DNA of 64,000 bases. Source: Taenia hydatigena (lineage: Eukaryota; Platyhelminthes; Cestoda; Cyclophyllidea; Taeniidae). The stretch lies in the NCBI GenBank assembly GCA_036345935.2, contig JADWOT020000001.1, forward strand, positions 22,687,187-22,751,186, read 5' to 3'. Below are positions 1-12,320 of the stretch, piece by piece. The notes below the pieces were generated by a model. It ran no database searches and was not told the origin of the DNA. It saw nothing but the letters and a program-made list of their open reading frames with translations. Position 1 is the first letter of the stretch. The number at the start of each line of letters is the position of its first letter. Both the position numbers and the translations under genes were made by a program.

Positions 1-690
1 CAGAAGCAAACGGCGTGAGCCAATTCGATCGAAATGCGTCCTCTTTTGTTATTTGTCCAAATAAGTGGCAAGTGCTCCATCAACCGATAATCACATTCCC
101 GTCTAGGGGGCAGAACTGGCTGAGCTTTGACTTGAAAAGAGGAATGCATCGAATACATTGCCGCAAGACCTTTTGCGTTTTACCTAGCTGTCCACCTAAA
201 TGCATGCCTACTTCTGATGACTATGCTCGAATCAAGGCAGGTCCCATTCACACTTACAGAGTTACGAAGCATCTTTCACTTAAATTAGCTGCAACATCAG
301 GTAATCAAGCCAGTGGATTCATATTTTCTGGCAAATCAACATATCGTGCCACTGGTGCAGCTGGTTACAAATCTCCAACATTTATTTTAAATATTCTCGG
401 CATGTTGTAGAGGGTCAACTCGGGAAGAATCCGATTTGTGAAGTGACTCGTGTAATCATTGTAATGGTCTTAGTGCACAGAAGATGTGAGAGGGATTGCG
501 AAATGCTCTTTGCATTCCTTCGTTACATTTGCTTGCTTTTAAAAGGCGGAGCTGCAGTTTTATTATGGCCTTTTTAACCACGTGCATCAAACGATTCGGA
601 GAATATGAACAACTTCTAAACACTTTATGAAACACACGTTGATGAATATGCAGATGCTCTGATTCGATCAGCTAAATATCCTTAGACAGC
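1..690. other. Leading unique-looking segment with one weak ORF
   Basis: No confident gene. An open frame runs at 15-410 on the plus strand (131 codons, ATG start). It has no recognisable domain, signal peptide or membrane helix, and its composition (scattered Cys, Ser and Lys) is not clearly protein-like. I found no paralogous copy of it elsewhere in the window. It could be an exon of a gene entering from the left edge, but chance is as likely. Confidence 0.3.
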
Positions 691-3408
691 TGGACTAGAG
701 CATGGCTCGCATTTGCACCCTTTCTATAATCCCACCTCGTTACTTTGTGTTGCAGCTCAAATCGCGGAGTCCTCGGAGTTACGCCTTTGCTGCACGGAAT
801 GTCATGAGGGCCGTTAGATTAGAAAGCTACTTAAAGTTCACTATTGTCAAAGTCACTTTAGTGAGCATTTCTTCTTGCCTGCCTTTATTTACTTGTGGCG
901 ACAGTAGGGAGGATATGTGAGCAGAGAAGAACAATGAAGCCTAGACATCCGTCAATAAATGGTGAGGGATTGCAATTAACGCATGCTTATTCCTGTAAAC
1001 ATGCAGAAAATAAAAGCGAAATGCTGCTAACTGTACTAGATCGGATACTAAATTCGAAGTCAAACAATACAAACTGATATTTATTAGTCATATTTGGCCT
1101 TTGACATGGCATGGAACAGAGCAAAAGTAATTAATTTGTCCTTTTATATTCTGTGGCGTGGTTGTGAAACTCATTTAACCGACTGCAAAGCTTAAAATAC
1201 TTTTAACTTCGCCATTTTGTAATAATTAATATCCCTTAATTTGGTAGCGTCTAATGTTTTGCTGTTGCGAATGAGGGGTTGGTAAAAAGGCAAATGAAAG
1301 TTGTGGGTCTTGGGGAACATACTGCCAATGAAAGCGACTTGCATACGTAATTGGCAGTCACATGTGGAATAAAATTCACTCAAGCACTTTTTAATGTAAA
1401 AATGCACGCAAATGTCATCAGGAAACCTTGCGTGTCGCCAGGTGAGTGGAAAAGCGTATGGAATGGTGGGCGTCAAGGCGAATGAAGGGAAGCAACCTAC
1501 TGTTTGCATATAAGTAGATAGGAGGTAGAAAAAAGAAGCGGACCTAAATCTGATCCGCTACAATCCACTGAATCTGCCGACACGCTAAAAGGGTTACGAA
1601 ACACATGCTCACGTGCTGCAGTTCCATATATATTTAAACAGCTCTATTCGGTTTAAAGAATATTGCTGCCATTCTGCGGTGAGACTGGCGCCAGGACATC
1701 AGGCAGACCGTCTTCATCAAGAACTCAACCACTAAGCTATTCTTTGACACCTAAGGAGCATTAAAATAAATGCTCTTATTTGCAAGTGGAGAAATTATCC
1801 AGTCGTGCACCCGCTCTGACCACAAAGTTTGGTCCATGGGGAGAATGACAACTGGTGAAATCGGATATTTAATGCACTGCATAGATCTCTATCTGCTCTG
1901 CTCGTGCTACCTTCCATGACGTAGTGGCACTTCACTACACCATCAAACGAGACAAGTAGAAATGTTTGGTAAACCGTATCACTACACTTAGCTCAATCCA
2001 CATATGTGCCATCAAAACGCTTTTATTAAAATGCCAATCTGATATGGCAAAATTTTATCCATAATAAAGTGGGAATAGATTTTAATGGCGCCATAAATGC
2101 AGCACAACAGACCCGAAGGCAAGAGAATAATGGGCCAAGCAAGAGAGCAGTGTATGAGCCAAATTCACGCATGATCTGTCGGCGTAAGATGAGAAAGATA
2201 AGTAACAAAGAAACCAGTGAGGTCACGTCTAGCAATTTTCTGCTTTGCACACGCTAGAGACATCGGCTCTTCTTGCCAGTTTTATTAAGCCAATAAATGC
2301 TGACTGAGGCTGAGCTTGTGCCAACTTTTCTTGCGTAATGAAATGTGCCAAAAAGTTGAGGCATCCATATCTTAGGCTTAGCGCACTAGTGCATCAGCAT
2401 TTTAATGGCTGTGGTAGTCCAAGAATTGGCCCGTTCATGAGCTACATCTAAGGTTGTGCATTTATGCTCGCTGTAATTACACAAAATTTTGGGCTTCGTG
2501 AACTCAAATGTTGAGATCGCTGGTGGTGAGGATGCGTGGTGTTGCAAAAATTTGCGCCATCCTTTAACCTGATAAATGTTTTGTTTCGCTAGTCGTATGC
2601 ACATGAAGGCGTTGTAGCTATTGCTCAACTCAGGACGTGTGTTAAACATGCTATACTTCTTAAATGGCGCTCAGCGATGGAGGCTCACTATGGCGTCGGT
2701 GTTATTCCTAAACGTACTGCATTTCGTATCAGATGGAAACAGCTTAATTGTCCATTCCTGCCTCATGTCAAAGTATTCAATTTTTTGATTATGCCGACAA
2801 CTACTCTGGTCTCTCCGTCATGTTTTACAAAACAATGGTGACAATGATGCCATCAACCTTACATACAGTTCCAAGGTAAAAGTCCTCATATCAACACTTC
2901 ACGCTTTTATGTAGCGTCCATGCACGAGCCCAATCGAGACACACTTGTTCACTCTGTACCTGTTTGGCTGCAATTCCTCGCCTTGTAGCCAATTCACAGA
3001 GCCCAAAACAAAACAAATTTCTAATTTTCAGACCACAATTCACCATGCAAAAACATAACACACAGATTTTGAAGTGTCTTACATCCCTTTCAGCGTCCTC
3101 AGCATATGGTTCATATTTAGAACAAAAATTCGTGTTTCTACAGCATGCATGGATGCATGTTTAGATCGGCTCGTTAAGCTTACTGCTAGTTAATCATAAA
3201 ATAAACTGTTTGAGAGTCCTTACAATGGTTGGAAATAACAGCTAATTGTCACTAAAGCGTCATCCGAAAGGAATTTTGAGCTCTCTATAAATGGTGTACC
3301 GCATTTTTATCTGATCCATCATAGATGAGTGCCGCAAAAGTTACTAGCACAATATCAACAAGCTAGCAAACACAAACTGCAGCTGTATGCAGTCTCATCG
3401 GGAATCAG

Positions 3409-3506
3409 CTACGAGTCTGTAAGGACTTCCCACGGTGCCACTTCATAGGCTTCAACATTCACATCAGTACAACTTGTCATCGTCCCATTAAGTGCGTCGA
3501 GACTAC
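3409..3506 (-). other. Candidate 3' terminal exon downstream of the transferase gene
   Basis: On the minus strand an AG acceptor precedes 2 nt plus a 31-codon frame ending in TAG at 3409-3411. The peptide includes MTSCTDVN and APWE. The same acceptor context, frame and motifs (MTSC-x-DVN, APWE) recur in a plus-strand copy at 31931-32046. The block B copy near 26905-26965 has a length change that breaks the frame. This may be an alternative last exon of the transferase or a separate short exon. The phase-1 entry does not match the phase-0 donor at 3782, so the join is unproven. Confidence 0.4.
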
Positions 3507-3688
3507 CTCATTCACACATGCCCAAAAAATCCAAGTTATTGAAGAAAATATGCGGGTTTGAAAGAGAAGATTCACCTTGCATGGCGATAACAGTTGCCTT
3601 CAAAGGTAGTGATTTCATATAATACACAATGGCTAGATATGTTTGTAGAAGGGGAGGACTGAGCAGAAGAAATGCAATGGCTCCATTT

Positions 3689-4931
3689 TCAAAGGTGGTT
3701 TCGTGAACACGAGAGTCTGGCGTACACGGAAGGGTCAAAGTGTAGGTGAGAATAGGAACCAGTAGTGATTTCCGTCCTCACCTTCTCAAAGTACCATCGC
3801 TCCATTTCATCATATGCCTCCTGCTCATAGTCGACGTGAAACTTGTTGGCCGAGATGTGCGCTGCTCTCTTCAGCGCATCCACATGCTCCTTGCCCAAAA
3901 TGCACACGCCACGCACATATTTTGTGTTGCAAGGCAAATCGTAACCCGACCAAATGACATACTTTCCCAGGAAATGCATGCGTGTTTCAGAACTTGGCAT
4001 GGGAGAGGTGAGACAGGCTCCGGGCAGTCTCAGATGCGAATTGTAAGCGAGTGTGGGGAAAAACAATTCATCCGGATGCTTAAAGGCTGCGTGCTTGACC
4101 ACCATACTGCGAATGGGTTGCACCCTGCCTCCTAGAACCGCCTCTTCTAAGAACTCACGACGATACACTCCATAAATGGAGCCCTTGTACCACGTGGCCT
4201 ACGAATCACACGCAACAATGCATGGCAATATTATTATGAACTGCACAGCAGAGGGGGGATGGAAATGAACTCACCGCGAGTGGTAGCTTTGCATCTCCCA
4301 CCCAATCCTTGTACTCGTCGATGGGAAGGCATTCGATGAGATTGGAACCGTTGAGAGCCTTCAAGGCTGCAATCAATTCGAGATTGGTGCGAAGAGGAAA
4401 GTCCTGTCCCACCAAGTTGATGAGGTACTTCCATGAGGAGTGTTGTTGGAGTGCTTGTGCTGCGCAGATGAGTTGTGGCAGTAGAACACTCTCATCACCC
4501 CACTTCACCGCAACACTTTGGGAGAGTGGCACTAGTTGCACATTCGGACCGAAGCATTTCGAGATGCGAGTCAAAGCATCCACGAAGTGCTCGTCCGACT
4601 TCAAATCAGCGTGGATGCAGTAGTAGTTGTTCTTCCGATAGATCATTCGCAGCAGACGTGCCACCTGGAGGGGATCCTTGTGGACGACCAATGTAAACGC
4701 AATGTCCATATCTCCATCTCTTTTGTCCACAACGGGGAATTCGTGACGGAAACTGAGGCATCTTGGATGAAGGGGCGAGTCGACAGTGTCGAAGTAGTCC
4801 CAATCGTTTCCCAGCATTCTGCCAACTGCTTCTTTCCTTTTGATTTTGGTAACAAGGAGAAGAATCAAGGCCGCAGTTGCTATGGCCATGATCGTTCTAG
4901 GGGCGACTCTACTGTGGTAATGGATGTTCAT
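3689..4931 (-). CDS. Core-2-type beta-1,6-N-acetylglucosaminyltransferase, two exons
   Basis: Family members add GlcNAc in beta-1,6 linkage to branch O-glycans in the Golgi. Exon 1 is 4931-4275 (219 codons), a 76-nt phase-0 GT-AG intron spans 4274-4199, and exon 2 is 4198-3782 (139 codons). Exon 2 either ends at a GTGAGG donor or reads through to a stop at 3689-3691, giving 388 residues against roughly 430 for vertebrate C2GnT. Visible features are a short cytosolic tail, a signal-anchor helix at about residues 14-28 followed by basic residues, and the catalytic domain from about residue 75. Family motifs present are YCIHAD (104-109), VGQDFPLRTN (174-183), TWYKGSIYG (221-229) and HPDELF (260-265). 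The glutamate of the last motif corresponds to the proposed catalytic base of mouse C2GnT-L. I prefer the ATG at 4931 over an in-frame one at 4979 because the longer form would add a second hydrophobic segment. No frame breaks were seen, so it is probably functional. The acceptor specificity cannot be told. Confidence 0.9.
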
Positions 4932-6179
4932 TTTGATGTCTACAAATAACCAAGTAACCAACAATAAGCCAATAACCATGAAAGAGTCTTTTCTAGTTTT
5001 GGAACATCAATTTAATAGATGCAACATAGTATGTTTGTTCATTATTCGATTTCTTAGTCTAATTGCATCGTCTTACGTGTTATTGTCTCTGCTGGAGTAG
5101 GTCCTACCCAAATGACCACCTTTTGGGTGAATTGCGCTGAGAATGTGGTATATGAATGCCATCGTACGACTGCACCTATGGAAGGCCGTTATAATGCTCA
5201 GGTAAACAGACGCACGAAGGTCTTTGAAACGGCACCAATGAGAGTGCTGTGAGGGGCTAATCACACGTTCAGCAAATGCGTGAGAAGCGAGGCCAAAAAC
5301 AAAAGCTTATTTGCTTGCAGAAGTGCGAAATTGAATGAGGTGGGTGTGTCTGAGCGTAAGTTTGTTTCTTTTCTATCCACGAGACATCGCTGCATTAACT
5401 TAATCTCTATGAAATCATGGAATTTACGACACTTGCTATTAGAATGAGTGAAACTGTCTCACTGTCATCCCTACAATCGATGTGACATACATGTTGGGAA
5501 GCAAAATTTCGCATTGTTAGCTTTTAATTAGGAAAATAAACCATTCGGTCGACCTTTCTAAGAGAATTTCCAGTAGCATACAAAGTCGCGCCTCCTTCTT
5601 AAGTGGGCAAACATTGGTGCTCAGGAAGCTTATCATCGCAATGACAACAGCAATAGGGGTTGACGCATTGTGGTGGCTAAAGAGATCAGAATAAAGTATT
5701 CTTTCTCCTCCGCCTTCCTCTGCGAGCTTTTACATCATGTTTAGCAATCGCTGACACTAACACTTCATTAGTCTCAAGTTAATCTTTCACTCATTACACC
5801 TCTCAAGTGCTCAGCGCCGCGACCTTAGTGCAGCCTTGAGTCTGGTGCTGTTCCAGTCACAAAAGACAAAGGCATAAATGAGTTTAATTTTAAACAGTTT
5901 GCGGTTGAGAATAATTCAAGGAGTTGCCTCGCATCCACAAACTCAAGTGTGCTGCTCCATTCAAATGCAAAGGTGAAGAAAATACAGCGAAATCATAGAC
6001 AAGTAATTAACTATTTTTGGTAGAAATGTTTCCAATTCTGCAAAGCCTTATTAACCACTTCCAGTGTGGGATTCCATTCATGCGAAGTTATCAAAAGTCG
6101 ACCACACAAGCGGATGGAAAGGGTAGCACAAGACTTGGTTCCACTTTGTAAAAAGATAAAAAGGGAGAAAACACAATTC

Positions 6180-6365
6180 TACTCCACCAAGTCCTTGATC
6201 GCCTCTCTCAACCATTTGGCGTGTGGACTTCTCTTTTTCAACCTACCATACATTTCACCCCAAAATTTCCCAAACAAGCTATTTTTTCCTACCTCAGAGA
6301 GCGTGTACCAGTTACTTAATTCGCTGCTCCCTAATTATTACATTTTTGGGGGTGCACCATACAAT
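6180..6365 (+). repeat. Local direct repeat, copy 1
   Basis: This segment shares an ordered series of matches with 6915-7095: a shared start (cttgatcgcctctc versus cttgaccgtccctc), a CT-rich core around 'cttctctttttc', and a shared end ('cctaattattacattt' versus 'cctaattcctacattt'). Identity is moderate, suggesting an old tandem duplication with a period of about 735 bases. Confidence 0.6.
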
Positions 6366-6914
6366 GGCAAAGGTATTTCATAGGCTCTGTTTCCCTAGTT
6401 GCAATATATTGACGTTGGAATCATTATTTTGAGTAGAGGCTCACAATATAGATGCAAATCAGTTCATGTTCCCCAAAGGCTAAGTCATCAGATGTGGCGT
6501 TCCAACACTACTAAGAAAAGGTTGTGAAACTTCTCCCCTTACTTTTCATTTTGCCACCCAAACAATGATGTGTCACAACAGCGAAGGGGCTAGAATGTAA
6601 GTAATAGAGTGTGAACACGCAATAAGCTTGTCTATTAGAATGATGTGTGACAATCTGTTAATCTTTAACGGCTTTGTGTTATGGTCGCACACGCAGACCC
6701 ATTCAAATGCTTCACAAGGCAAGAAGAGGGTGGCAAGATTGCGGCTAACATCTTTAAACAAATGCAAAATATTAACTGCTCAAAAGCAAACTCAACTATG
6801 CATCGGTTTCTTGCGGTTTAAATGGTACCAGACTCAACGTTGCACTGAGCTCTAAGATACCAACGTGCGAAGATGTGTGAAGGGTGCATGATCTACATTT
6901 CCACCGCCTGTGAA

Positions 6915-7095
6915 TTCTTTATCACCACGTTCTTGACCGTCCCTCTCGACCAGCTGGTGTGCCTTCTTCTCTTTTTCCGTCCCTCTTTCTACGTTTCGCT
7001 CTTTCATTTGCTAATCAAGTTATTTCTCCTCTCACATTGGAGAGTGCACCTGATTCACTTAATTTGTTGCCTCTAATTCCTACATTTCGCAGATA
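6915..7095 (+). repeat. Local direct repeat, copy 2
   Basis: Partner of the segment at 6180-6365. It ends in 'cctacatttcgcag', which resembles a splice acceptor, but no convincing exon follows. Confidence 0.6.
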
Positions 7096-8699
7096 TATAA
7101 GCCCATCGACATCGATGATCTTGCTGTGCGGTAGCGGCATCGACATTCGATGAAGTTGAAAAGATGGCAAAGGCAGACGTCACTGCACACATACCTCTTC
7201 ACCTTACCATCTAGCACTTGATTCAAGCCGACGAATGCTTAAGTACTTAATGCAATTTCGACTGGACGAGGTCAATGCACCATCGTCGACTTTGGAGTTC
7301 TTTCTTTGTGCATTTTGCGTTTGATTATTGCCTGACATCGCTGCCAAACTCAGAATCCACTAAGAGGCCAGTGTGAAGTAGGAGAGGGTGAACCGGCGAT
7401 TCGCGAGTTTGAAGCTACAGCACTTGATCAAAATTTCGGTCTTTTGCAAGCCAGGTGGTTTGTGAGTCGGTGATTAAACGCGAATTAAAATCGGGATTAT
7501 AGCTTGATTAATGACATTTGGTTCAAAGAACGTCAATTCACGTATTGACACAACTTATGCCTCATTGTTTTAAATGCTGAGTTGTAAAAGGGTGGGACTT
7601 TTGCCGAATAGTCCTAATCACTTCGTGGCGATGGCATATGGCGTACTTGTAGAATGACGGGTAGAGGCTACCATGGATCTGTGTGACTACCAGGCTGCGA
7701 TGCAACATCATCATGCTCGTGACACATTCGAAGACTTGATGAGAGGTCGAAAGGTAACTAAGTCATGTGCAAGCCATACGCGATAACCATCAACATATCA
7801 TTTTAGACCGGATAATCATCATTGCTGCTCGGTTGATGAAGTGAAGGTGTGGTGCTAGGAGTACTAAACCAGTTGCGGATGCTAAGACTTGAAGGACCTG
7901 GGCGAATTCGTTAAACGCCATTAGCGCCGCAATGCATTTTCCCTCCGATTTTTAGTTTCACTAGTGCTTGAAAGAGCATGGTTGAGAGAGGGTCATCAGT
8001 GCCACATCTACCACCTGCCATCCATTTCTCGTGAGCGCATCCTCACCACAGCTATTTGTCGCAACGGTGAATGGTCGTTGATGCTGAAATCGTATTGTGA
8101 AGCGCGCCAAACTGGCTGTAAGGAGGCAATATCTTGGACGACGCCAATAGCATGTAACATTGTCAGCCATAATTTATATGCAGAAAGAGAGTTTTGTTTA
8201 CAATACATCAGTAGAGAGGTCTTGGTAACTAGTCTATCTTATTGCTAATACTAATTTTGGAGGAAATATTATGAGTGCTTGCTAATGATTAGATGAACAC
8301 ATTATAAAACGTGTGCAAGTCAGTTTATTTACCCACAAATTAAAGCATGAGATTTTGTAATTGACCACCAAAACGTAGATGGATGGATATCATCCCTGCA
8401 ATTCATTTTACAATTTAAGTAATGATACATTACAACAGCAAAGCTATTGGAATTAAAGTGATAGTAAGTTTATCTAATAGAGTAACAGATGATTTCACTG
8501 TTAAACTTTTGAACTCCGTAGCATTTCCGCACCCAACGATCCATTCAGAGGCTGCAAATAGCAATCAGAATTTGACATATATGCAATTACCAGTCGCAAC
8601 TTATTTTGCGACAGTAGCTGTCCAAAATTAAACTCATCCATGCTTTGATCATTTGCAGCTGCAACAGCACCAGCATATTAATTCCACATTTTAAGCAGA

Positions 8700-9245
8700 C
8701 TGTCGCAAAAGTTCAGCGGCACGAAGCTGTTATTGTTGGTGACTGAAGGTTAGGGATGCCTTTGAAATGGAGACAGATCACCGCACTTTGAAGCAATACG
8801 AGATAAACCAGGCAAGTTAGCCTATCATATCGAGCTGTGCTATTAAATAAAAAGACATTTTTTTCGCTTCCTAATGTATGGAAAGCCTTATCCTTGCATA
8901 TCATAATGCTACTTCCCTTAACGCCAAAATTAGGTTGAATAAAGTCGAACGCTGCGGTGGCGTGAAGGTAGGTAGCATAATCTAAACACTTTTGACAGCG
9001 GATCGCACGGAGTAAAAGTAAGACGCTCACAATATAATGCTTTGTTTGATATGCTCGACACGTTTGACACCGTCCGATGCGCCTGGAAGTTGTATGCCTG
9101 TTTTAAGAGACAAAAAGATCACAGACAGCTTTTGGCTTCACTGCTATGGTCTACTATTCAAAATACAAATTTCCTTTCCAATTTTTTCCGTGTACTTTGC
9201 AAAAGTGAATGATTGGACAACGCTAACTTTTCTAATGAGGAGGTG
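8700..9245 (+). repeat. Member of a three-copy family with an exon-like open frame
   Basis: This segment matches about 57880-58080 in direct orientation and about 60270-60850 in inverted orientation. Inside it (about 9045-9232) one frame reads DTVRC, then a WKL motif, a basic RQK stretch, HR and TIQNTN. The 57.9 kb copy reads almost the same motifs in the same frame; the 60.5 kb copy has an in-frame stop. Both open copies end at nearby stops. I do not recognise the product. It is either a short conserved exon of an unknown gene family or a repeat that happens to stay open. Confidence 0.5.
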
Positions 9246-11540
9246 AACAGTAAGTCGACGTCCAGTAAATTGCACATCTTGTGCATCTCTCAGCCCATGT
9301 ACATTTAATCAACTTTTAGCAAATACTTACAAGACTTCATGGAGTTATGCCGCAAAACCGTCAGGTAGATTACTTGCTGCTTTGTAATATCTTGATAGCT
9401 CTCATAACCCTTCGCTTGACTGCAAGGAAATCTAGGTCTCGGCGGGTAGTACTTTTGCTCGATTGCGTGGCCTCTGGTCCAGGCATGCAGTTCCCAGACC
9501 TGCTATGCATCAGTCGTGCATAGCGTAGTTGCCTTCCTGCTGTGAATTCTTAAGAGTTTCTAGAGAGACAGAGAGACACACTACGACCACGTGCTTCATT
9601 GACAAGTGACCAGGATGTAAACCATGAACAATTTGTTTATGATAAGGCGTTTTTGACTCGGGTGTCAACGGAAAGGATTCGGCATAGAATTAAACAAGTG
9701 GATTGCTAGTGTGCGCTTTATTTTTTCATTGTCAAGGACGTGCGCATGGAAGTTAATGCCTGATCTATTCGTACTCATTCAAAATCACTGTAAATGGGAT
9801 CCGTATTGCAAACAGCCACTTCGTGAGCATTGTAACATTTCTCGCTGCTTTTTTCGACTTCTATTCACTTAAGATTACTCGTCGACACGTTCTTGAGTCA
9901 AACACTCGACACAAAAATCCACTTTGCTTGCATCGATCCCAATGCGTTGTATTTTGTACAAACCACATATAAGTCATCCTTAGCCTTGATCTGCTTCGAT
10001 GGCAGGCCAGATGATAAGCGGATCTGTTGACAACAAATTTTGTCAATCAATGACATTGCAGGAGATTGGCGCGCAATAAATCCACCAGGGTGGCGAACAC
10101 ACGATTCTCGAAATCAGAAAATGTTTTCTAGGACTTGTAATTTTTACGTTTTGAATGTGGCGACAAAAAATTATCAGCATATTTGAATCCAGAATTGACA
10201 CGATGCAAGCGTCCTTTACTTCTTTACTGTCAGGCACCAGATTTATGCAAACTCGGTGCAATGTATTAGAGGTCTCAATAGGCCGTAGATGGCTCCGATG
10301 GCAGTGGCACTTTTAAGCATGTCGTACGTTTAGTATAGGGACTTTCACACGAAATCCAATTGCCCATAAAATGCATCATAGTACTCCCATTTTGAATACA
10401 TATAAAGCGAACTAAACTCATCAGATGCCGCTCGAATTTGAAAGGATTTACAAAAGTAGGCTGTAGACAACTGCATTCCTCACATGTGTCCTTTAAGAAA
10501 TGGATTTAATGAACCATTTGCATTTGAACTTTTATCGTCTTCATAAACTCCTTTCAATCACATAATTTGGATTGCATTTATTAGGAATCAGGTAATAGCG
10601 TAATGCAATCCTCTGATAAAATACGTTGAGTGCCTCATTCCAGAAGTATCAAATGGGCATATAGCGCTGCGAGAACTTTTCATAGTTACAGAGCATATTT
10701 ACTAAGGCATGGGGTAGTCGTTAGACTAAGCATGGGCAAATCACAAAGAGCAATGTGCAGCACAATAAAGCTCAGTGCATCTGCGCACTTCATTCAATGC
10801 ATTGGCCTGTACAATTATACATGGAAGGCCAATAAACGTCGCTTGATCATCAAAGTTAAAACCTAAGCGGACACAGATCATCTTGGTGATCATCTAAAAC
10901 ACAGTACACAATTTGAAATGAACTTAATCGCATTTTATGTGTGTGCAGCCGCCGATTATTAGATAGTGGTTTATAATAGCCTTTAAACGCGCAAAAGACA
11001 AAACAGTCACAATAGATGCAGATATGAACAGAGTTTCGTGCCAAAGGTGTTCGCGCCTTACGCGTTTTCATTAAAGAAAACTGTTTCATCTCATGCTTCG
11101 AACACTTCTCTTTAAATGGTTGTAAATTGGAACACAGTTAATAAACGCATACAGCCAGCATGAAGCAAGTTTGGCAATTGAAGTGGGTTGCACTGGTATG
11201 ACAATGATTGTAATGGCTTATTTTGTCCTCCACGTTTCATACACACGAAAGCATTCCATACAGATAAGGCGTGCTACAGCAGGCTCTGTCTACTGACCTA
11301 TAGAACATGGCAACAAGACACGTATTCAGAAGAAGTAATAAAGTGCGCTAAGTTAGAGTGGAACGACATTAAGGTAATTGGAACAGAGCGTCTACAAACT
11401 CACTAATGTGTGTTCCAATAAAGTGAGATAGGAGTGGGTGGAACGTCTCGAATTGCTGATTGCACACAGTACATTTAGTGCAGTTCTCATCCGTTTCCAC
11501 GATAAAAATACAACAACCGTTAACATCAAGTTAGGTGGAA
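9246..11540. other. Gene-poor interval
   Basis: No gene, RNA gene or repeat that I can support. Short frames on both strands lack domains and paralogous support. Confidence 0.45.
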
Positions 11541-11689
11541 GGAAGCTCCTTAGAGCCTGAACTACTGCACCATATAACCCATTGCCCTTGTTTGAAGAGA
11601 TCATATTACCTCCGAGAAAGAGAACGGAAAATTCATACAATTTGGCTGCAAAATATACGCGAAATCCTACTTCCATAGTTGTTTTTTTA

Positions 11690-12320
11690 TCAAAATAAAA
11701 TGCTGCTTCAAAACAGCTGCGAGAATTTCGAGAATCAAGTTTACGAGTCCCCCTGTGCTATATCAGGTGGAGGCTACCTTGAATGCACTTGAATATTTTT
11801 AGTTTTCCATTTGTCCTATGTCTGAGTTACTTTTACCGAATCACGATCAAACAAGTTATCTTAAGCCTTTGGCACAGTATTTTGCAATTTCAGGAAATGG
11901 CTTTTGGTTTAAATGCACCCGAATCGCTTCAGGTCACCTTGAGGCACTGCTAAGCTCCCACACACTAGCATCCACATTATTAGCGGGTTGACAACACGCA
12001 CTAGCAACTTCAATGGTGAAAAGATATTCAAAGGTCATTCGTTTAGCTCAGCATTCGAAATTACTATTTAATTGCTGATAATATGGCTTTGCGCGAATGC
12101 ATTCCCTTTTAAAGTACAAAATGCCTTAAGATGCTGGAAGCTTCCGGCACTCTTGAATTTCGCCTGCGTTACCGCCAGACAGGCAAATCGACTGTGTGGA
12201 TAGCTTCCTCTGCAGTTCTTTGCTCGCAGATCTTCGGTTGACTTGATTTATCGTGCACATTTTAAGGCCACATTCACATATTAACGACTCAGTCATCTTA
12301 TCTGTGAAGTCTAGCCTAGC
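11690..12320 (+). pseudogene. Decayed paralogue of the membrane-protein exons at 58.9-59.4 kb
   Basis: The plus strand here aligns over several hundred bases with the minus strand of about 58920-59400. The correspondence includes an exon frame beginning MLEAS, continuing TLE and RQTG, then a hydrophobic stretch and QIFG. At 12 kb this frame hits TGA just after QIFG, where the 59 kb copy continues. The preceding exon also carries a TGA at about 11988-11990, where the 59 kb copy has CGA. The earlier part (KCCFKTAAR and LNALEYF) ends in TAG. The copy is therefore an inverted, inactivated duplicate. Confidence 0.55.

Larger units (their letters stand above)
690..5480. repeat. Segmental duplication copy A (with intact transferase gene)
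   Basis: This block is collinear in direct orientation with about 23140-28930. Matching landmarks run in the same order: the stretch near 960-1010 matches 23410-23460, the flank near 3240-3360 matches 26640-26760, the glycosyltransferase exons at 3.7-4.9 kb match 27.2-28.3 kb, and the tail at 5270-5430 matches 28690-28860. The outer edges are fuzzy because similarity fades. Copy A is shorter than copy B because B holds extra DNA at about 25115-25505 and 26010-26570. Boundaries were judged by eye and could move by 100-200 bases. Confidence 0.85.
5480..8700. other. Gene-poor interval with a small local duplication
   Basis: No gene supported. Only short frames without domains are present. The one structure visible is a pyrimidine-rich segment at about 6180-6365 that recurs, diverged, at about 6915-7095 (listed separately). 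Confidence 0.5.

Noticed and set aside
15..410. 131-codon plus-strand frame at the left edge
   Set aside because: No domain, no paralogue, no splice context; a frame of this length can occur by chance in 64 kb. Mentioned only as a weak possibility.
3746..4135. 129-codon plus-strand frame
   Set aside because: Antisense shadow of exon 2 of the transferase, which is clearly the coding strand.
4309..4949. Plus-strand frames of 104, 73 and 137 codons
   Set aside because: Antisense shadows of exon 1 of the transferase.
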